This document shows positions 53,456 to 62,990 of a stretch of 64,000 nt of DNA, piece by piece; the stretch's first letter is position 1, and every line of letters starts with the position of its first letter. A model generated the notes under the pieces. It saw only the letters and a program-made list of their open reading frames with translations. It had not been told where the DNA came from and made no database searches. This DNA comes from Burkholderiales bacterium (lineage in GTDB: Bacteria; Pseudomonadota; Gammaproteobacteria; Burkholderiales; Usitatibacteraceae). The position numbers and the translations under genes were made by a program. The stretch is from assembly GCA_019634955.1 (NCBI GenBank), contig JAHCAK010000021.1:1-64000 (forward strand). Direction: 5' to 3'.

Positions 53456-54505
53456 TCATTTCCTTGTGCTGCCCATCCGCCGCTCGAGGAGGCGGTAGGC
53501 GGGCTCGGTGAGGAGCATGACGATGGCGAAGCGGATCACGTGCGCGGCGGTGACGAAGGCCACGCCCACCCGCAGGACCTTGGCGGTGATGGCCATCTCG
53601 GCGATGCCGCCGGGGGCGCACGCGAGCAGGATGGTCGCGGGCATGACGCCGAAGCCCCACGCGATCGCGAGCGCGAGGGCGGTGCAGAGGGCGAGCATGA
53701 CGGCCACGGTGGCGAGCACGGCCGCGACGAAGCGCGGCGCCTCGCGCAGGAAGCTTTGCTGGAAGCGCGAGCCGAGGCTGCAGCCGAGGAAGAGCTGCGC
53801 GGCGTTGGTGAGCCAGGACGGGATGAAGGAGAGCTGCACGTCCGCGATCGTGATCGCGACGGTGAAGGCGAGCGGCCCCATCATGAAAGGATTGGCGAGC
53901 CCCGTGCGCTTCCATCCGAAGGCGGCGGCGAGGGCGGCCGCGCCCAGGAGCGCGAGCCCGGCCGGGTCGAAGGGCGCGGCGACGGGGCGGTAGTCGTCCG
54001 TGCCCGCCTGGCCCAGCAGCGTGATGGCCACGGGGACGCTGGTGACGACCACCAGGATGCGAAGCGAGTGCGCCAGCGCCACGCGGTCGGCCAGCGCGGC
54101 GTGCCGGTCGGCGAGCACCACCATCTCCTGCGCGCCGCCGATGGCGGTGGAGAAGAAGGCTGTCGCGGGATCGGTGCGGGCAAGCCGCGCGAAGAGGCCG
54201 CTCGTGGCGACGCCGATGAGGAAGACGCCCACCGCTGCGGCGAGCAGCGCCGGCGCGTTGGCGAGCACCTCGCGGGCCACCGCGGGCGTGAAGTAGAGCC
54301 CGAGGGCCACGCCGATCGTCACCTGCCCGAACTGCCGCCCGCCGGGCGGCGCCTCGAGGCTTCCGCCGCCGAACTGGACGATCGCCATGGCCGCGAGCGG
54401 GCCGATCATCCACGGCAGGGGGGTCTTCAGCCAGGCGCAGAGCGCGCCACCCGCGACGCACACCGCGAGGGCCCCCGCGATGGCGGCGATTCTTCTTCCT
54501 TCCAT
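53456..54505 (-). CDS. AbrB-family membrane protein
   Basis: A 349-residue membrane protein with two repeats of the AbrB duplication (WMIGPLAAMAIVQFGGG and PFMMGPLAFTVAITIADV) and about ten helices. AFFSTAIGGAQEMVVLA and LLACAPGGIAEMAITAKVL are family hallmarks. The name comes from an ammonia-monooxygenase-linked locus; a transport role is suspected. ATG 54505 is chosen over more upstream codons. It probably precedes the sugar-acid operon on the same strand, but the inverted repeat separates them. Confidence 0.88.
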   Translation of the reverse strand: MEGRRIAAIAGALAVCVAGGALCAWLKTPLPWMIGPLAAMAIVQFGGGSLEAPPGGRQFGQVTIGVALGLYFTPAVAREVLANAPALLAAAVGVFLIGVATSGLFARLARTDPATAFFSTAIGGAQEMVVLADRHAALADRVALAHSLRILVVVTSVPVAITLLGQAGTDDYRPVAAPFDPAGLALLGAAALAAAFGWKRTGLANPFMMGPLAFTVAITIADVQLSFIPSWLTNAAQLFLGCSLGSRFQQSFLREAPRFVAAVLATVAVMLALCTALALAIAWGFGVMPATILLACAPGGIAEMAITAKVLRVGVAFVTAAHVIRFAIVMLLTEPAYRLLERRMGSTRK

Positions 54506-54563
54506 GGCCCGCATTTTGCCCGTTGCCGGCCGCTGGTGCCTTGACTGCGCGACCCCCGCGGCC

Positions 54564-54604
54564 TTGACGTGCATCAAAGCACCCGTAGGACTTAAGGCTA
54601 ATCT
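54564..54604 (+). promoter_or_regulatory. FNR-type promoter of the nuo operon
   Basis: TTGACGTGCATCAA (54564-54577; 9 of 10 FNR-consensus bases) is followed after exactly 21 bp by TAATCT (54599-54604), a good -10. Predicted start near 54611, 40 bp before nuoA. Same layout as norZ, ubiT and ubiU. Confidence 0.72.
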
Positions 54605-54650
54605 GCCCGTGCAGGAATGCGGCCGCACCAGAAGCCGCCCCGAGCCGACA

Positions 54651-55016
54651 ATGAACCCCTATGTAGTCTTCCTCCTGTACATGGCCGCGATCCTCGGCGT
54701 CGTGGCCCTGATGCTTCTGCTCAACCGCCTGCTCGGCCCGAAGCCGGAGGCCACCGAGACCAAGCTCGAGCCCTTCGAGTGCGGCGCGACGCCCGTCGAC
54801 ACCCACAACGTGAAGGCGGTGCCGATCAAGTACTACGCCGTGGCCATCATCTTCATCCTCTTCGACCTGGAGACGGTCTTCCTCTTCATCTGGGCGCTGG
54901 GCGCGCAGCCCGTCACCGGCTTCATGATCTTCACGCTGGGCATCTTCGTCGTCCTGCTGGTCCTGATCCTGCTCTACGTCTACAAGGCCCGGCTCCTCGA
55001 GGCGGTGCGCGAATGA
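54651..55016 (+). CDS. nuoA: NADH-quinone oxidoreductase subunit A
   Basis: A 121-residue membrane subunit with three helices and the conserved loop EPFECGATPVDTHNVKAVPIKYYAVAIIFILFDLE. Start ATG 54651 is the first after the predicted promoter. First gene of the nuo operon; its stop overlaps nuoB (ATGA). Confidence 0.96.
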   Translation: MNPYVVFLLYMAAILGVVALMLLLNRLLGPKPEATETKLEPFECGATPVDTHNVKAVPIKYYAVAIIFILFDLETVFLFIWALGAQPVTGFMIFTLGIFVVLLVLILLYVYKARLLEAVRE

Positions 55017-55537
55017 GCGCGGAACGGCGGGTGATCCCCATCGAGCAGGCCGGCGGCGGCAAGTCCGCGGCCTTCGAGTACATCTCCACGCGCAAGGACG
55101 AGCTGATCGGCTGGGCGCGCAAGTTCTCGATCTTCCCCTACCCGTTCGTCACGGCCTGCTGCGCCATGGAGTTCATGGCGGTGAGCTCGACGCCCTACGA
55201 CACCGACCGCTTCGGGGCGGCGCTGCCGCGCTTCTCGCCGCGCCAGTCCGACCTCCTCATGGTCGTGGGCACCGTCACGCACAAGCAGGCGCCGATCCTG
55301 CTCAAGGTCTGGGAGCAGATGTGCGAGCCGAAGTGGGTGATGGCCTTCGGCGTGTGCGCGACCAGCGGCGGCTTCTACCAGAACTACGCGGCGGTGCCCG
55401 GCATCGACCGCATCCTGCCCGTCGACGTCTACATCCCGGGCTGCCCGCCGCGCCCCGAGATGGTGATCGACGGGATCATGCAGCTGCAGGACAAGATCGC
55501 GCGCCAGAAGCACGCCATCGTGACGAAGGACTTCTAG
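55013..55537 (+). CDS. nuoB: NADH-quinone oxidoreductase subunit B
   Basis: A 174-residue peripheral subunit that holds cluster N2, the last electron carrier before quinone. The ligands are visible in VTACCAMEFMA, FGVCATSGG and IPGCPPRPE. Separated from nuoC by 7 bp. Confidence 0.97.
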   Translation: MSAERRVIPIEQAGGGKSAAFEYISTRKDELIGWARKFSIFPYPFVTACCAMEFMAVSSTPYDTDRFGAALPRFSPRQSDLLMVVGTVTHKQAPILLKVWEQMCEPKWVMAFGVCATSGGFYQNYAAVPGIDRILPVDVYIPGCPPRPEMVIDGIMQLQDKIARQKHAIVTKDF

Positions 55538-55544
55538 GCTCTTC

Positions 55545-56042
55545 ATGGACACCGGCGTTTTCGACCGCATCGCAGGCCGCCTGGCCGCAGGGGAGGGGGA
55601 GACGGCCGTCGAGCACGGCATCCTGGTCGCGAGCCTCGCGCCGGGTGCGGTGCCCGGCGCCGCGCGGCTGCTGCGCGACGAGTTCGCCTTCGACCTCTTC
55701 CTGGACGTCACTGCCGTGGACTGGCCCGGCCGCGAGCCGCGCTTCGACGTGGTCTGGCACTTCTATTCCACGGCCCACAAGGTGCGCGTGCGCGTGAAGG
55801 CCCGCGTGCCGGAGGCTTCCCCCGTCGCGCCCTCGCTCACGGCGCTCTACGGCTCGGCCGCGTTCATGGAGCGCGAGTGCCACGACATGTACGGCATCCG
55901 CTTCGAGGGCAACGCCGACCTGCGCCCGATCCTGCTCTACGAGGGCTTCGAGGGGCACCCGCTGCGCAAGGACTACCCGAAGGAGCGCGAGCAGCCGCTC
56001 GTGCCCTACCGCCCGGGCTGGTCGATCGAGGAGCGGGGCTGA
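55545..56042 (+). CDS. nuoC: NADH-quinone oxidoreductase subunit C
   Basis: A 165-residue subunit of the 30-kDa type with the signature ERECHDMYGIRFEGNADLRPILLYEGFEGHPLRKDYP. It is a stand-alone NuoC rather than a NuoCD fusion. nuoD follows after 2 bp. Confidence 0.97.
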   Translation: MDTGVFDRIAGRLAAGEGETAVEHGILVASLAPGAVPGAARLLRDEFAFDLFLDVTAVDWPGREPRFDVVWHFYSTAHKVRVRVKARVPEASPVAPSLTALYGSAAFMERECHDMYGIRFEGNADLRPILLYEGFEGHPLRKDYPKEREQPLVPYRPGWSIEERG

Positions 56043-56044
56043 CC

Positions 56045-57268
56045 ATGGCCGCCAACCCCCGCATCGCCAACCCCGTGCGCTCGGCCTTCGCCCCCGGCGA
56101 GCGCGACGACACGGTGGTCGTCTCGATCGGCCCGTCGCACCCGGCCACGCACGGCACCATCCAGATCTTCGCGGAGCTCGATGGCGAGCGCATCATCCGC
56201 GCCGACGTCCACTGCGGCTACCTGCACCGGGGGTTCGAGAAGGAGTGCGAGGCGCACACCTGGCACAACTGCATCCCCTACATGGACCGCCTCAACTACT
56301 GCTCCCCGCTCGTCAACGACTTCGCCTACTGCGACGCCGTCGAGCGGCTGATGGGGGTCGAGGTCCCGCGGCGCGCCGTGGTGCTCAGGACGCTCCTCTC
56401 GGAGTACTCGCGGCTGTGCGACCACATCACCTGCATCGCGGCCTCCCTGATGGAGCTGGGCGCGATGACGGCGTTCCTTTACATGGTGATGATCCGGGAC
56501 TGGATGTACGAGCACATCGCGGCGCTCACGGGCGCGCGCGTGACGCACTCCTACGGCCGCATCGGCGGGGTCGCGCACGACCTGCCGGCGGGGTGGCTCG
56601 CGCGCATGGAGGAGATCCTCGTCCAGTACGACGACTTCGTGGGCCGCGTGCACGGGCTCGTGGACAGGAACCGCATCTTCATCGACCGCATGCGCGACGT
56701 GGGCGTGCTCTCGCAGGCCGACGCCCTCTCCTACGGCTACACCGGCCCGATGCTGCGCTCCACGGGGCTCGCGATCGACCTGCGCAAGGACACCCCCTAC
56801 CTCGCCTACCCCGAGCTCGACTTCGAGGTGCCGGTGGGCATCAAGGGCGACAACTACGACCGCTACTACGTGCGCATGCGCGAGATGGACGAGAGCGTGC
56901 ACATGATGCGCCAGTGCGCGGAGCTGCTCGAGCCCGGCCCGGTGCTCGCCGACGACCGGCGCTGCGTCCTGCCGGAGAAGAAGGCCGTCTACGGCGAGAT
57001 CGAGTCGCTCATCAACCACTTCAAGCTGGTGATGGAGGGCCCGCGGGTCCCGGCCGGCGAGATCTACGTGGCCCACGAGGCGCCCAACGGCGAGCTCGGC
57101 TTCTACCTCGTCTCCACGGGCGAGGGGAACCCGTACAAGGTGCACTGCCGCGCGCCCAGCTTCGTGCACATGGGCGGGGCGCACCGGATGCTCGAGGGCT
57201 ACCAGCTCGCGGACCTCGTGCCGACCTTCGGCTCCATCAACATGATCGGCGGGGAGTGCGACAGGTGA
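56045..57268 (+). CDS. nuoD: NADH-quinone oxidoreductase subunit D
   Basis: A 407-residue 49-kDa subunit lining the quinone pocket, with IGPSHPATHGTIQIF (quinone-loop His), VHCGYLHRGFEKECE and the C-terminal INMIGGECDR. Its stop overlaps GTG of nuoE (GTGA). Confidence 0.97.
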   Translation: MAANPRIANPVRSAFAPGERDDTVVVSIGPSHPATHGTIQIFAELDGERIIRADVHCGYLHRGFEKECEAHTWHNCIPYMDRLNYCSPLVNDFAYCDAVERLMGVEVPRRAVVLRTLLSEYSRLCDHITCIAASLMELGAMTAFLYMVMIRDWMYEHIAALTGARVTHSYGRIGGVAHDLPAGWLARMEEILVQYDDFVGRVHGLVDRNRIFIDRMRDVGVLSQADALSYGYTGPMLRSTGLAIDLRKDTPYLAYPELDFEVPVGIKGDNYDRYYVRMREMDESVHMMRQCAELLEPGPVLADDRRCVLPEKKAVYGEIESLINHFKLVMEGPRVPAGEIYVAHEAPNGELGFYLVSTGEGNPYKVHCRAPSFVHMGGAHRMLEGYQLADLVPTFGSINMIGGECDR

Positions 57269-57735
57269 AGCACCTCATCCCCGATTTCGAGAAGATGAAG
57301 GAGCGCTTCCCCGCGGGGTTCGAGTCCTCCCTCGTCCTGCCCTGCCTGCACCGCATCCAGGCCGACCGCGGCTTCGTCGCCGACGAGGACATCGACGGGC
57401 TGGTCGCCTACCTCGGCGTGCCGCGCGTGCAGGTGGAGGAGGTGCTCTCCTACTACACGATGCTGCGGCGCGAGGGCATCGGCCGCACGCACCTGCAGGT
57501 CTGCCGCAACATCGCCTGCTCCATGCGCGGCGCGGAAGGCGTGATCGAGCACGCCTGCAAGCGCCTGGGCGTGAAGCCCGGCGAGACCACCGCGGACGGG
57601 CAGTTCACGCTCTCCACCGTCGAGTGCCTCGGCTCCTGCGGCACGGCGCCCGTGATGATGGTGAACGACGCCTACCACGAGAACATGACCCTCGCGGAGC
57701 TGGACCGGCTGATCGAGGAGTTGCGCCAGCCATGA
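57265..57735 (+). CDS. nuoE: NADH-quinone oxidoreductase subunit E
   Basis: A 156-residue subunit from GTG 57265 that carries the [2Fe-2S] cluster N1a: QVCRNIACSMRG and ECLGSCGTAPVM (four ligands). Part of the NADH-oxidising module with NuoF and NuoG. Overlaps nuoF by 4 bp. Confidence 0.96.
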   Translation: MKHLIPDFEKMKERFPAGFESSLVLPCLHRIQADRGFVADEDIDGLVAYLGVPRVQVEEVLSYYTMLRREGIGRTHLQVCRNIACSMRGAEGVIEHACKRLGVKPGETTADGQFTLSTVECLGSCGTAPVMMVNDAYHENMTLAELDRLIEELRQP

Positions 57736-59021
57736 CCGGCCGCAAGCTCATCATGAACTTCGAGGTGACGCCCACCTCGCACACGCTCGCCGAGTACAAG
57801 GCGCGCGGGGGCTACGCCACGCTCGGGAAGGCGCTGAAGATGGCGCCGGCCGACATCACGAAGGAGGTCACGGCCTCGGGCCTGCTGGGCCACGGCGGCG
57901 CCGCCTTCCCGGTGGGCCGCAAGTGGGGCGTGATGAAGCCCAACCCGGGCGAGATCCACTACCTCTGCGCCAACGCCGACGAGGGAGAGCCCGGCACCTT
58001 CAAGGACCGCTGGATCCTCGAGAACGCGCCGCACCTGCTCGTGGAGTCGATGCTCATCACGAGCTACGCGCTGGGCGTGCGCCACGCCTTCGTCTACATC
58101 CGCGGCGAGTTCGACCTGCCTTACCGCCGCATCCAGGGCGCGATCGACGAGGCCTACGCGGCGGGGCTCCTCGGCAAGCCCGTGCCGGGCACGGACTTCG
58201 CGCTGGACATCGTGGTCTACCGCGGCGCCGGCTCCTACGTCTGCGGCGAGGCCTCGGGCCTCATCACCTCCATCGAGGGCCGCAAGCCCTACCCGCGCAA
58301 CCGCCCGCCGCGCCTCACCGTGCGCGGCCTCTTCCAGAAGCCGACGGTCATCAACAACGTCGAGTCGCTCGCCAACATCACCGGCATCATCCGCATGGGC
58401 GCGGAGGAGTTCCGCAAGGTGGGCACGGCCAAGAGCCCGGGCACGCAGCTCGTGTCGATCTCCGGCCACATCGCGAAGCCCGGCGTCTACGAGGTCGAGT
58501 ACGGCTACCCCTGGGTGAAGTTCCTCGACGAGGACTGCGGCGGGATGCTCCACGGCGCGAAGCTCAAGTGCGTGGTCCCCGGCGGGATCTCCACGAAGGT
58601 GCTCACGCGCGCCGAGATCGAGCCCCTCACGCTCTGCCACGAGTCCGTGAACCCGGCCGGCTCGGGACTCGGCTCGGGCGGCATGATCGCCATCGCCGAG
58701 GGCACCTGCATGGTGCGCTTCCTGCAGGTGCTGCTGCGCTTCTACCACCACGAGTCCTGCGGCCAGTGCACGCCCTGCCGCGAGGGCATGGGCTGGATGC
58801 ACAAGATCATCGACCGGATCGTCGCCGGGAAGGGCGTGCCGGAGGACATCGAGCGCCTCTACGCGATCTCCGAGGCCAACGACGGCACGACCATCTGCGG
58901 GATGGGGGACGCCGCCGGCTACGCGACCGTGGGCATCCTCAACAAGTACCGCGACGAGTTCGAGTACTGGATCGCCAACGGGCGCTCGAAGCTGGACGGG
59001 AGGCTCGAATGCCGCGCCTGA
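57732..59021 (+). CDS. nuoF: NADH-quinone oxidoreductase subunit F
   Basis: A 429-residue flavoprotein. The FMN/NADH site is seen in NADEGEPGTFKDRW and YRGAGSYVCGEASGLI; cluster N3 is bound by ESCGQCTPCREG and a later Cys in GTTICGMGDAA. It overlaps nuoG by 13 bp. Confidence 0.97.
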   Translation: MTGRKLIMNFEVTPTSHTLAEYKARGGYATLGKALKMAPADITKEVTASGLLGHGGAAFPVGRKWGVMKPNPGEIHYLCANADEGEPGTFKDRWILENAPHLLVESMLITSYALGVRHAFVYIRGEFDLPYRRIQGAIDEAYAAGLLGKPVPGTDFALDIVVYRGAGSYVCGEASGLITSIEGRKPYPRNRPPRLTVRGLFQKPTVINNVESLANITGIIRMGAEEFRKVGTAKSPGTQLVSISGHIAKPGVYEVEYGYPWVKFLDEDCGGMLHGAKLKCVVPGGISTKVLTRAEIEPLTLCHESVNPAGSGLGSGGMIAIAEGTCMVRFLQVLLRFYHHESCGQCTPCREGMGWMHKIIDRIVAGKGVPEDIERLYAISEANDGTTICGMGDAAGYATVGILNKYRDEFEYWIANGRSKLDGRLECRA

Positions 59022-60448
59022 CCATCGACGGCCGCGAGATCGAGGCCAAGGCCGGGCAGACGGTCATGGAGGCCGCGCGCGAGCACGGCATCTTCATCCC
59101 CTACTTCTGCTGGCACCCGCAGCTCTCGGTGCCGGGCAACTGCCGCATCTGCGTGGTGGGCGTGGACGACAAGGGCGGCGAGTGGGTCGACATCGCCTGC
59201 AACATGCCCGTCTCGGAGGGGATGGTGGTCCACACCAACTCCGAGAAGGTGCGCGCGCGCCGCAAGGCCACGATGCAGTTCATCACGCTCAACCACCCGG
59301 TCGACTGCGGCATCTGCGACAAGGCGGGCGAGTGCACGCTGCAGGACTACCACTACGAGTACAACGGCGAGCGCTCGGTCTCCGTCGACGCCAAGGTCCA
59401 CGCGACCAAGCACCACGACCTCTCGGAGCGCATCGTCCTCGACAACGAGCGCTGCATCCAGTGCACGCGCTGCGTGCGCTTCACGCGCGAGGTCTCGAAG
59501 TCCAACGGCCTCGGGATGATCAGCCGCGCCGACCATTCGCTCGTGCGCGCCGCGGAGGACGGCAGCTTCGGCCGCGACCCGTACTCCGACAACGTGATCG
59601 ACATCTGCCCGGTGGGGGCCCTGCTCTCGCGGTCCTTCCTGCACAAGGCGCGCGTCTGGTACCTGAAGCCCACGGCCTCCGTGTGCCCCGGGTGCTCGCG
59701 CGGCTGCACGGTGAACCTCTGGCACCGCCGGCCCGAGTGGCGCCTCAAGGCGCCGGGCATGCGCACCGCCAACGAATCCATCGACCGCGTGACGCCGCTG
59801 GAGAACCCGGCCGTGAACGGCCCGTGGATCTGCAACAAGGGCCGCGACCTGGCCGCCCTCCTCGGGCGCGCGCGCGCCGAGGTGGCGATGCTCAAGGGCC
59901 GGCCGGCGGAGCTGCAGGGCGCCATCGCCCGGGCCCGCGCGCTGGTCGCTTCCGCCAGGCGCCCGGTCGCGGTCGTCTCGAGCTGGGCCTCCAACGAGGA
60001 GCTGGCGGCGTTCAAGGCCTCCCTCGGCGCGCGCTTCGCGACCTTCGTGAAGGCCGACTGCCAGCCCGAGCCGGGCGAGGTGGTGGAGGATGCGCTCCTC
60101 ATCCGCGCCGACAAGAACCCCAACACGGCCGGCGCCCGCGCGCTCTTCGGGGATGCGCCGCTCGCCATCCCGCCGGACGCGGACCTGGTCCTCGTGTGGG
60201 GCGAGGGCCTCGACTTCGGCCTCATCCCGCCGGGTGCGGCGATCATCCACCTGAACGCCTGGCTCGCGCCCGAGAACGGCCACGCGGACGTGTTCTTCCC
60301 GGTGAGCATCCAGACCGAGCGCGACGGCCACTACACCAACTTCGCCGGGGTCACGAGCGCCTTCGCGAAGTGCTTCCCGAAGGCCGCGGGCGTGGCGGAC
60401 GCCGCGGCGCTCTTCCCGGCGCTCGCGGGCGCAGGAGGCGGCGAATGA
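59009..60448 (+). CDS. nuoG: NADH-quinone oxidoreductase subunit G, short form
   Basis: A 479-residue subunit. The N-terminal [2Fe-2S] ligands lie in FCWHPQLSVPGNCRICVVG and a later Cys. Cluster N4/N5 regions follow (PVDCGICDKAGECTLQDYHY, CIQCTRCVRF), and SVCPGCSRGCTVNLWH with WICNKGRD gives the N7-type site. The C-terminal molybdopterin-like domain, some 300 residues in the usual betaproteobacterial NuoG (about 780), is cut to about 180 residues ending HADVFFPVSIQTERDGHYTNFAG. The frame is intact on both sides, so this is a short subunit rather than a broken one. Confidence 0.93.
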   Translation: MPRLTIDGREIEAKAGQTVMEAAREHGIFIPYFCWHPQLSVPGNCRICVVGVDDKGGEWVDIACNMPVSEGMVVHTNSEKVRARRKATMQFITLNHPVDCGICDKAGECTLQDYHYEYNGERSVSVDAKVHATKHHDLSERIVLDNERCIQCTRCVRFTREVSKSNGLGMISRADHSLVRAAEDGSFGRDPYSDNVIDICPVGALLSRSFLHKARVWYLKPTASVCPGCSRGCTVNLWHRRPEWRLKAPGMRTANESIDRVTPLENPAVNGPWICNKGRDLAALLGRARAEVAMLKGRPAELQGAIARARALVASARRPVAVVSSWASNEELAAFKASLGARFATFVKADCQPEPGEVVEDALLIRADKNPNTAGARALFGDAPLAIPPDADLVLVWGEGLDFGLIPPGAAIIHLNAWLAPENGHADVFFPVSIQTERDGHYTNFAGVTSAFAKCFPKAAGVADAAALFPALAGAGGGE

Positions 60449-61584
60449 TCGCGGACCTCGTCATCGCCGTCGTCTTCATCGGCTACGCGATCAGCGTGCT
60501 GATGGGCTTCGGCACCATCCTCACCTGGGTCGAGCGCAAGCAGGCGGCGGTCATGTCCGACCGCATCGGCGCCAACCGCGCCTACATCCGCATCCCCTTC
60601 ACGCAGGTGAAGCTGGTGTGGTGGGGCCTCTTCCACGGCATGGCCGACGGCCTGAAGATGCTCCTCAAGGAGGACTTCAAGCCGCGCACCTACGACTGGT
60701 ACGCGTACGCCGTGGCCCCGTGGGTGGTGTTCACGCCGGTGCTCCTCGTCTTCGCCGTGATCCCGTTCGGCGGCACGATCACGCCGGCGCGGCTCTGGGA
60801 GCCGCTCGCGGCCGTGTTCGGCGACAAGAGCTGGCCGATGCAGATCGCGCCGCTCGACGCGGGCATCCTCATCGTCTTCGCCTTCAGCGGCCTCACCATC
60901 ATCGGCGCGATGCTGGCGGGCTGGTCCTCCTCCAACAAGTTCTCGCTGCTGGGGGCGCTGCGCGCGGGCTCGCAGATGATCTCCTACGAGCTGGTCCTGG
61001 GCCTCACGGTGCTGGGCCTCATCCTCGTCTACGGCACGGTGGATCTCGACGCGATGGTCCGCCACCAGTCGGGAACGGTGCTCGGGTTCCTGCCGGCCTG
61101 GGGCATCGTCTACCAGCCCTTCGCCGCGACGCTCTTCCTCGCCGCGGCCATCGCCGAGAACAAGCGCATCCCCTTCGACCTGCCGGAAGCCGAGAGCGAG
61201 CTGATCGCCGGCTACTTCACCGAATACAGCGCCATGAAGATGGGCCTCTTCATGTTCGCGGAGTTCATCGAGATCGCGATCATCGGCGCGCTCTTCACCA
61301 CGCTCTTCCTCGGCGGCTACAACCTGCCGTTCATGAGCGACGCGGGCTTCGCCTTCCCGGGCGGGGCGACGGTGGCGATGCCGCACGGCGCGGTGGTCGT
61401 GACGCAGCTCGCGACCTTCCTCCTCAAGGTCTTCGTCGTGTGCAGCTTCCAGATCCTCATCCGCTGGACGCTGCCGCGCTTCCGCTACGACCAGGTGCTC
61501 ACCTTCGCCTGGAAGTTCATGTTCCCGCTGGCGCTCGCGAACCTCGTGGTCACGGCGCTCGTCGTGTGGTGGGTGGGCGCATGA
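60445..61584 (+). CDS. nuoH: NADH-quinone oxidoreductase subunit H
   Basis: A 379-residue, eight-helix membrane subunit that completes the quinone site: TWVERKQAAVMSDRIGANR near the N-terminus and IAENKRIPFDLPEAESELIAGYFTEYS. Start ATG 60445 overlaps the nuoG stop; GGAGG is found upstream. Confidence 0.97.
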   Translation: MIADLVIAVVFIGYAISVLMGFGTILTWVERKQAAVMSDRIGANRAYIRIPFTQVKLVWWGLFHGMADGLKMLLKEDFKPRTYDWYAYAVAPWVVFTPVLLVFAVIPFGGTITPARLWEPLAAVFGDKSWPMQIAPLDAGILIVFAFSGLTIIGAMLAGWSSSNKFSLLGALRAGSQMISYELVLGLTVLGLILVYGTVDLDAMVRHQSGTVLGFLPAWGIVYQPFAATLFLAAAIAENKRIPFDLPEAESELIAGYFTEYSAMKMGLFMFAEFIEIAIIGALFTTLFLGGYNLPFMSDAGFAFPGGATVAMPHGAVVVTQLATFLLKVFVVCSFQILIRWTLPRFRYDQVLTFAWKFMFPLALANLVVTALVVWWVGA

Positions 61585-62159
61585 GCCGCCGCCCGCACGT
61601 GCGCAAGCGGTACTGGAACGAGCCCGAGATGGGGCTCTGGGAGAAGGCGTACCTGCCGGAGATCCTGCGCGGCCTCTTCATCACGGGCGGGGTGTTCCTG
61701 CGCAACATGGCGAAGTGGATGACGGGCCGCAAGGGCGCGCTCACCACCTACTACCCCGAGGAGACGCGCCCCGACTACGCGCCGGCCAACCGCGGCAAGC
61801 ACGTGCTCACGCGCCGGCCCGACGGCTCGCCGCAGTGCATCGCCTGCAACATGTGCGCGACGGTGTGCCCGGCCAAGGTGATCGAGATCGAGGCGGGCTT
61901 CGACCCCGCCGACGCCGCGCACCCGAAGTTCCCGGTGCGCTTCGAGATCGACTACTCGCGCTGCGTCTTCTGCGGGCTGTGCGTCGAGGCCTGCCCCGAG
62001 GACGCGATCCGCATGGCGAAGGAGGTGCCGGACCTCCCCGCCGCCGACCGCTGGACGATGTGGCTGGGCCGCGAGGAGCTCCTCGCGTGGCAGCCGCAGT
62101 CCGACGTCGCCAAGCCCTATCCGCCGGCGCCGAAGGCGCCCCAGGGAGACCGGCCATGA
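61581..62159 (+). CDS. nuoI: NADH-quinone oxidoreductase subunit I
   Basis: A 192-residue subunit with two [4Fe-4S] clusters: CIACNMCATVCP and CVFCGLCVEACPEDAI. It is about 30 residues longer than the typical betaproteobacterial NuoI (about 163) with extra N-terminal and C-terminal segments (MSRRPHVRKRYWNEPE; WQPQSDVAKPYPPAPK). This resembles NuoI from other phyla and supports a non-canonical complex I. Confidence 0.94.
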   Translation: MSRRPHVRKRYWNEPEMGLWEKAYLPEILRGLFITGGVFLRNMAKWMTGRKGALTTYYPEETRPDYAPANRGKHVLTRRPDGSPQCIACNMCATVCPAKVIEIEAGFDPADAAHPKFPVRFEIDYSRCVFCGLCVEACPEDAIRMAKEVPDLPAADRWTMWLGREELLAWQPQSDVAKPYPPAPKAPQGDRP

Positions 62160-62683
62160 GCGCCTTCCTCGCCCACCTCGACACGCTGCTGCTGTGGGCC
62201 TTCGCCGGCTGCGCCTTCGTGAGCGCGGCCCTGATGCTCGTGCTGCGCCAGCCGATGCGCGTGGCGATGGCGCTCGTCTCCTGCATGGTGTTCCTGGGCG
62301 GCGTCTACGGGCTGCTGGGCCTGCACTTCATCGCCGCCTTCCAGGTGCTCATCTACGTGGGCGCCGTGATGGTGTTCATGGTCTACGCGATCATGCTGCT
62401 CGACCCGCGCGACGAGTCCGCCGGGGAGAAGTACTCGAAGCTCCTGTGGCCGGGGATCATCGGCTTCGCGCTGCTGGCCGAGGCGCTGGCCGTGGGCTAC
62501 TGGAACGACCTGCCGCACGCCCCGCGCGGCGCCGCGGGCGAGCCCTTCGACCTCGCGCGCTTCTCGCAGGCGTTCCTGTCGGAGTACTGGCTGCACTTCG
62601 AGCTCACGAGCGTGCTGCTGCTCGCGGCCGTGGTCGCGGCACTCGCCGTCATCAAGGAAAACCGGAGGCACGACCATGGATAA
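62156..62683 (+). CDS. nuoJ: NADH-quinone oxidoreductase subunit J
   Basis: A 175-residue membrane subunit with five helices, including AFQVLIYVGAVMVFMVYAIMLLD, the conserved pi-bulge helix. Overlaps nuoI (ATGA) and nuoK (8 bp). Confidence 0.96.
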   Translation: MSAFLAHLDTLLLWAFAGCAFVSAALMLVLRQPMRVAMALVSCMVFLGGVYGLLGLHFIAAFQVLIYVGAVMVFMVYAIMLLDPRDESAGEKYSKLLWPGIIGFALLAEALAVGYWNDLPHAPRGAAGEPFDLARFSQAFLSEYWLHFELTSVLLLAAVVAALAVIKENRRHDHG

Positions 62684-62978
62684 GGTGCAGATGCTCCAGG
62701 TCCTGGCGGCCTCGCTCTTCGCGCTGGGCCTCACGGGCGTCATCATCCGCAGGAACGTGCTCGTGATGCTCATGTGCATGGAGCTCATGCTCAACGGCGT
62801 GAACCTGAGCCTCGCGACCTTCGCGCACACGATGGGCTCGGCCGTGGGCGCCGTCCTCGTGTTCCTGATCTTCGTCGTGGCCACGGCCGAGATCGCCATC
62901 GCCATCCCCATCGTGCTGCTGCTGGTGCGGCGCAAGCGCACGCTGGACATCGAGTCCTACTCGGACCTGAAGGGATAA
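62676..62978 (+). CDS. nuoK: NADH-quinone oxidoreductase subunit K
   Basis: A 100-residue three-helix subunit with the two conserved membrane Glu residues in LMCMELMLNGVNL and ATAEIAIAIPI, needed for proton pumping. nuoL starts 12 bp downstream. Confidence 0.97.
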   Translation: MDKVQMLQVLAASLFALGLTGVIIRRNVLVMLMCMELMLNGVNLSLATFAHTMGSAVGAVLVFLIFVVATAEIAIAIPIVLLLVRRKRTLDIESYSDLKG

Positions 62979-62990
62979 CGGAAGCCCGCC